Of a stretch of 64,000 bases of DNA, positions 60,173-64,000 are shown in pieces. Numbering within the stretch: the first letter of the stretch is position 1; every line of letters starts with the position of its first letter. Source of the DNA: Lentinula raphanica (lineage: Eukaryota > Basidiomycota > Agaricomycetes > Agaricales > Omphalotaceae). The stretch covers positions 1,240,001-1,304,000 of the forward strand of contig JANVFP010000012.1 of the NCBI GenBank assembly GCA_027919835.1, read 5' to 3'. Under the pieces are notes generated by a model that saw nothing but the letters and a program-made list of their open reading frames with translations, searched no databases and was not told the DNA's origin. Both the position numbers and the translations under genes were made by a program.

Positions 60173-60745
60173 GCATCATATCTGGAGATGCAAGAAAAAG
60201 AGCAGAGAATGATGAATGTATTTACGCCTATTCACACAGAGTTGTTCCTCCACCTCAGCAGGATCCTTCTCATACTTAGATTAGTCCCTCTCTTCTGGCC
60301 AAGAAATTCTTTATTCAAGACTTGAGGATGCAAAGATGGCAGCCGAAGGCTGGTTCAGATCTGAAGGCAAACCTGCGAGCAATTTTCTCGAAGTGCAATC
60401 ATTCTGGTCCTGACCCTCGAGGTCCAATGGACAACTAAGTCTTAACTACAATAGCAATGATAGTGGGTATAAGAGATGATCAAGATGGGAAAATGCAGCA
60501 TTGTGATATGTTACATGAATCCGGGCTCCGCCAGACCCTGCGCAAGAAAAGCTACAGGAAATCCAAAAAGCTTGGTGAAGCCGATACAACCTCCATGTGT
60601 TCAAAATCACAGGACGGGACAAAATACATCAAACCACATCAAACCCCGCCCTTTTCCATCACTCCACCCTTCACCCTTTATCATTCACCTAACACCAACA
60701 GCCAGACCCTCAACAGCCACCGCCTGCCACCACCTTCCGATCCTT

Positions 60746-61877
60746 CTACACCCTCAGCACCGCCGGGGCAGGCGCAACGAAAACCATCAACGGCATGCAC
60801 ACAGCGAGGTAAAATACAGTAAAGAGAAGCATGATGGCTGGTTTGATGATGAGGAAGTAGAAGAGGGCTTGGAACGATATGAAGTCTGTGAACATGGCAT
60901 ACATATTCCTATAAAATGACCCCTCTTTGACCTCCTCAGCGATGACTGCCTCACCCGATTGGAACTCTGAAGCACTCGGAGGCCGGGTACGCGTGAAAAT
61001 CAGGTAAGCGGCAATGAGATGGTTGACAGAAGATGCTGTTGAAGCTGTTGACAACGATGACACAGAAGAAGAAGGAAGAAGAAGAGGCAGCAGCAGCATA
61101 AAGAACAGCAAGAGGGCAGTGTAGAGGGCAGTAGAATTTTGTATGGAGGAATAGCTCTGCATGAGAAAATGCACAAGCACCGAGGAGGTTGAAGAAACAT
61201 AATATGTCTTCCAGGGGTTGAAGGAGGAGTAGCATCATTCCAGTCATCGTGAACATGAACAAGTACACCCAAGCTGCTTGAAGTGCGAACGGGAAATTGA
61301 TAGCAGAGTGAGGACAATGAGCCGCTCGTTGATGTGTCAAAGGTGAGGTGGTTGTAGTATGGCTACGACCAGCATGAGCAGCATTGTCGACTTCGACTTT
61401 GCCATCGAAAGAAGGTTGACCACGATGACTAGTATGACCGTTCTCAAACCGCGAGTCTTCTTTGTCGAAATCACATTCGGAAAAGAACACCCAGACGGTT
61501 TGGGCTAAGGAGTTCATACTTGACTGAGAGAGACCTTGGATGGAGAAATGTTCTGACAGCGTTGGGCGAGATGTTGGCACCTCCTCCTCCTCGCAGAGGT
61601 ATCTGCGCTGAAAAAAAGTTCTATTTTGCGCATTTTCAGACACTCGTCTTCTGGTGCCTTTTGCACGATAGTGAGTGCGATGTGATGGGTATGGAGGAGG
61701 GCCGGTGGGTAGTTCTGTGGGTTGTTCAGTGCCACTGGGCACTTCTGCTAAAGATTCGAGAACAAACGCAGACAGAGACGGAGAAATTCGAGCTACTCAT
61801 GAATGGTCAAGTGGAAGAGATGGAGCATTGATGGATGGTGGAGGACCGGGAGAGTCTGAAGATGTTCTCGCAGTCAT
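60746..61877 (-). CDS. multi-span membrane protein inside the insertion
   Basis: The last exon (61207 down to 60746) reads YYVSSTSSVLVHFLMQSYSS, then the spans LYTALLLFFMLLLPLLLP, NHLIAAYLIFTRT, FTDFISFQALFYFLIIKPAI and MLLFTVFYLAVCMPLMVFV. A 61-nt intron (61208-61268, GT-AG) joins it in phase to SAINFPFALQAAW. The soluble N-terminal part carries a Pro/Tyr patch (TGPPPYPSHRTHYRAKGTRR). From the first ATG (61877) an in-frame TGA occurs after 26 codons; an intron beginning GTCCTC after codon 10 and ending TTTAG would remove it and keep phase. Otherwise translation could start at 61517. Function unknown; the pattern resembles a fungal four-span membrane domain. Confidence 0.6.
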
Positions 61878-63109
61878 GTTCAAGATATCAGAGTAACGGT
61901 GTCCGTCAAAAGCAGAGAAGCAGACGAACAAAAGACCAGCACAAGTCAGAGAATCACGATGCAAAAGCTGTGAGTTGCGTTGATATGATTGTTAGAGAAA
62001 AAAAATAACAGAAGCCGAGAGAGGAGAAGGTAAGGTATGGAAAGGTTCTTGAATCATCGTAGGTAGTGTGACAAAAGTGACAAATGATGCAATAGCTGCA
62101 CGGGTGAGCGTCACAATGGAGAACAATGAAAAATAAGTTTTGTGACATTTACTAAAAAAGGAAGGTCAAAAATCGCCTTTTTTGGTACGCATCGCGGTGC
62201 ATAGAGACGATCCTCATTTCATTCGGACTCGTAACTAAGATGCCTAGTTATCCACGACACCATCTCGCTCGGCTCACTCGACGAAAGGATGGCTTCTAAA
62301 CTGAAGGCAATCCAAATCAATCTATTCGGGACTACACCCGTCTCATTTTCGTTTCTGTCCGCGCTTTCGTCGACCAGGTCAACCCTGCAAGAACTGTGGC
62401 TCTTTGCTGATTTCCGGCATGATCTGGACCCTCATATACCTCCATTCTTATCTTCCTTTGTCGAAACGTCACGACAACAGGGCCTTAAACAATTCTTCAT
62501 GGTCACCGGCGTTGGTGTTCGTAGAGCTACAGGCCAAAACTCGCAGGATTGGATTGTCATCGGGCTTGACGTGCAAACCACTTACAACAGTTCAGGCTCT
62601 CTAATCAGAATACTCGCGCTCATTGCCTCTTCATTTCCGAAACTCGAAAATTTTGAACTCGACTTTAATGGCCATGAAGCCACATACCATGTTGTTCGTT
62701 ACTCCATTCCCCCACTCTCAGAGTCACCCATGCTGAACTCCATAATCAACAGAACGATCTTGCAAGAGCATTCGGGCAGTTTTCATCTCTCAGAACATTG
62801 TCTCTATGGGAAGTCTACAAGCGACTCAATTTTGGAGACGATCATTTTCTGCCACCTGCACTTCGAGCGAATCCCACAAATGCGACCGAGATCTGCGGTC
62901 GTGTAGAGGCTGGGCTATCGTGGTTCGCATCATGGGTCGCGAAAGAAGGTAAAAGTTTGGACGCAGTTTACCTCAGTGATATAGTCAATGTCAATGTAGA
63001 TGAAGAAGACAATTCGCCGGAATGTGATCTTGGGACGTGGTTCTACGTAGTGAACAGCAATAGGGACGTTGTAGGAACATGGGAGGTTGATTTGTCACGT
63101 TTGCAATGA

Positions 63110-63794
63110 TGATATCGCTCATCGTGCCTGTCCGAAGAAGACGGTTGACCGACTCTGAAGCACAAGGAGCATTCTCGAGTCTCAACATTTCAACGTTCGA
63201 ATAGATCTTCTCTCTCTTTGCTAGTCATGGAGCAGGTGCAAGGATGGCAGATATCAGGTTCAAGTACATGATTTCTGCCAGCGATAGACGACCAACGAAT
63301 CCCTACATCATCTCCAGAGCTAAACAAAGTCGACCACAATCGCGAAACAAAGTTTCATGTATTAGCGCATGAGATACGGATCTTCTAGATAGCCAAGTGT
63401 AGAGTACAGGTAGAATAGGCTCGATGAACGAAAGTGAGACGATGGGAATTTGGAAAGCGAGAAAAAAAGTCCGAAAGATAGTCAAAAATAACGAGAGCTT
63501 TATTCAAATGCTTACTACATATTAATCGGTTAGTGAATCCTTCTTGTTCGAATAAGGTAGTGAGGTCGAAGAGTTCAGCGTCAGTGATGGTCGAGGATGA
63601 TGATAGCTGCCAAGAATAGAGGGACGATGCATATTATTTTGCTTCTCCTTCTCGCTCTTCCTTCTCTCTAATTGACTTTCGGTGATCCTGGTTAGAGCAG
63701 CTACCCACTATAAGATCGAGGGTTCAGGATGGCAGGCGTTGAAAGGCCCTGAACATAGAGAGTTGTTTGCCATCGCTCCGCAAGTATGAATTCT
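63110..63794. other. intergenic region
   Basis: About 685 bp between F-box copy 2 and the Skt5-like gene (convergent). No gene, RNA or repeat is supported. Confidence 0.35.
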
Positions 63795-64000
63795 CTACAT
63801 GATCACACAATCTTTGTCTTTGCCACTCTTCGAGCTGCTATCGTCACCATTGCCACGATTCAACACTGACCCAGGTCCGCCAGGCTGATGCATGACCTGG
63901 GTCGTAGAACCCTTCAGCCGCTGAGCAGCTCGTTTATCTCCCAGTTCTGCAGCACGTTTGTAATACGATATGGCCCTGTACGGAGAATTTGTGGTGGATA
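63795..64000 (-). CDS. Skt5/Chs4-type Sel1-repeat protein, 3' end (partial)
   Basis: Only the last ~68 codons lie in the window. They read TTNSPYRAISYYKRAAELGD then KRAAQRLKGS, the end of a Sel1 (TPR-like) repeat. A Gly/Ser-rich tail and the C-terminus KSGKDKDCVIM follow, stop at 63795-63797. CVIM is a CaaX box for prenylation, as known for Skt5/Chs4, the activator of chitin synthase III that recruits it to the plasma membrane. The gene continues beyond 64000. Assignment rests on the combination of Sel1 repeat and CaaX box; other Sel1 proteins usually lack the latter. Confidence 0.8.
   Translation of the reverse strand, partial: STTNSPYRAISYYKRAAELGDKRAAQRLKGSTTQVMHQPGGPGSVLNRGNGDDSSSKSGKDKDCVIM

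Larger units (their letters stand above)
59976..62249. mobile_element. ~2.27-kb insertion in F-box copy 2
   Basis: Boundaries are inferred from alignment of the two F-box paralogues. TAGTT occurs at 59971-59975 and again at 62245-62249, a candidate 5-bp target duplication. Removing 2274 bp restores the reading frame exactly. An 11-bp inverted pair ACGAGTCCGAA/TTCGGACTCGT spans the junctions (59959-59969, 62222-62232). No convincing transposase is present, so the mechanism is unknown. Contents: a minus-strand membrane-protein gene (60746-61877) and tRNA-like promoter boxes near 60105 and 60160. Confidence 0.5.
59320..63109 (+). pseudogene. F-box protein (copy 2) split by a 2.27-kb insertion
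   Basis: A paralogue of 56032-57556. Exon 1 (MRLCLSLPNELLHSITEYIA and LALSVANWKLRRICMPFLFA) is joined by a ~56-nt intron at the same site as in copy 1 to NILAISYITNFTETGDWILS and LAQPTVTSVLVYELPEKTV. Reading then stops at 59990. The homologous continuation resumes in frame near 62245 (DERMASKLKAIQINLFG, ASSFPKLENFELDFNGHEAT) and ends after the conserved last intron (NDLARAFGQFSSLRTL) at 63109. Between the halves lies foreign DNA carrying another gene on the minus strand. Apart from the interruption no stop or frameshift is seen, so disruption looks recent. A very long intron with a nested gene is the alternative but lacks in-phase splice sites that I can see. Confidence 0.75.

Noticed and set aside
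61790..61877. In-frame TGA in the nested membrane-protein gene as a sign of a pseudogene
   Set aside because: A GT-AG intron that keeps phase can remove it, and a downstream ATG is also available; kept as an uncertainty in the gene entry.
1..64000. CRISPR array, prokaryotic operon or phage defence island
   Set aside because: No regularly spaced direct repeats; gene structure is intron-rich and fungal throughout.

Overview
The window is nuclear DNA of a filamentous basidiomycete, most likely an Agaricomycete. Coding sequence is cut by many GT-AG introns of about 45-100 nt. The gene content is fungal (Kre2/Mnt1 mannosyltransferase, Skt5-type chitin synthase activator, calnexin, a DNMT1-type methyltransferase with an RFD-like region), and two families typical of mushrooms are present (a DUF6699-like protein and F-box proteins). 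No rRNA, tRNA, CRISPR or prokaryotic operon structure was seen. All CDS coordinates run from start codon to stop codon and include introns.

Layout. 0.7-2.1 kb: SAM methyltransferase (+). 3.0-7.9 kb: Ski2 RNA helicase (+). 8.4-12 kb: an unknown Ser/Thr-rich protein (-), a small four-exon gene I do not recognise (+), and a protein with an RRM-like N-terminus (-). 13-18.8 kb: SIKE/STRIPAK coiled-coil protein (+), a membrane protein whose frame is broken by one base (-), and a GT15 mannosyltransferase (+). 19.7-33.4 kb is dense housekeeping DNA: LRR-like protein (-) head-to-head with prefoldin subunit 1 (+), Snu114 (+), Vps16 (-), an FAD monooxygenase (-) and a single-pass membrane protein (-). 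34.8-43.2 kb: DUF6699-like protein (+), HMG-box-like protein (+), calnexin (-) and a G-protein alpha subunit (+). 44.9-45.5 kb: a MITE carrying a second MITE. 46.2-50.9 kb: DNMT1-type cytosine-5 methyltransferase (+). 51.5-55.1 kb: a polytopic membrane protein (-) and a secreted or anchored CxxC protein (-). 56-63.1 kb is the most dynamic stretch. It holds two F-box paralogues with three inverted-repeat elements between them, and the second paralogue is split by a ~2.27 kb insertion that carries its own membrane-protein gene on the opposite strand. The window ends in the 3' end of an Skt5/Sel1-repeat gene (-) with a CaaX box.

The genes do not form one pathway. Several act in RNA metabolism (Ski2, Snu114, possibly the RRM-like protein), several in protein folding and the secretory or vacuolar route (prefoldin, calnexin, mannosyltransferase, Vps16, Skt5), and some in signalling or chromatin (G alpha, SIKE, DNMT1). 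I found no clearly new biochemical system. The most interesting material is the set of non-autonomous elements with readable target duplications, the split F-box gene, the frame break in an otherwise conserved-looking membrane protein, and the small unrecognised spliced gene.
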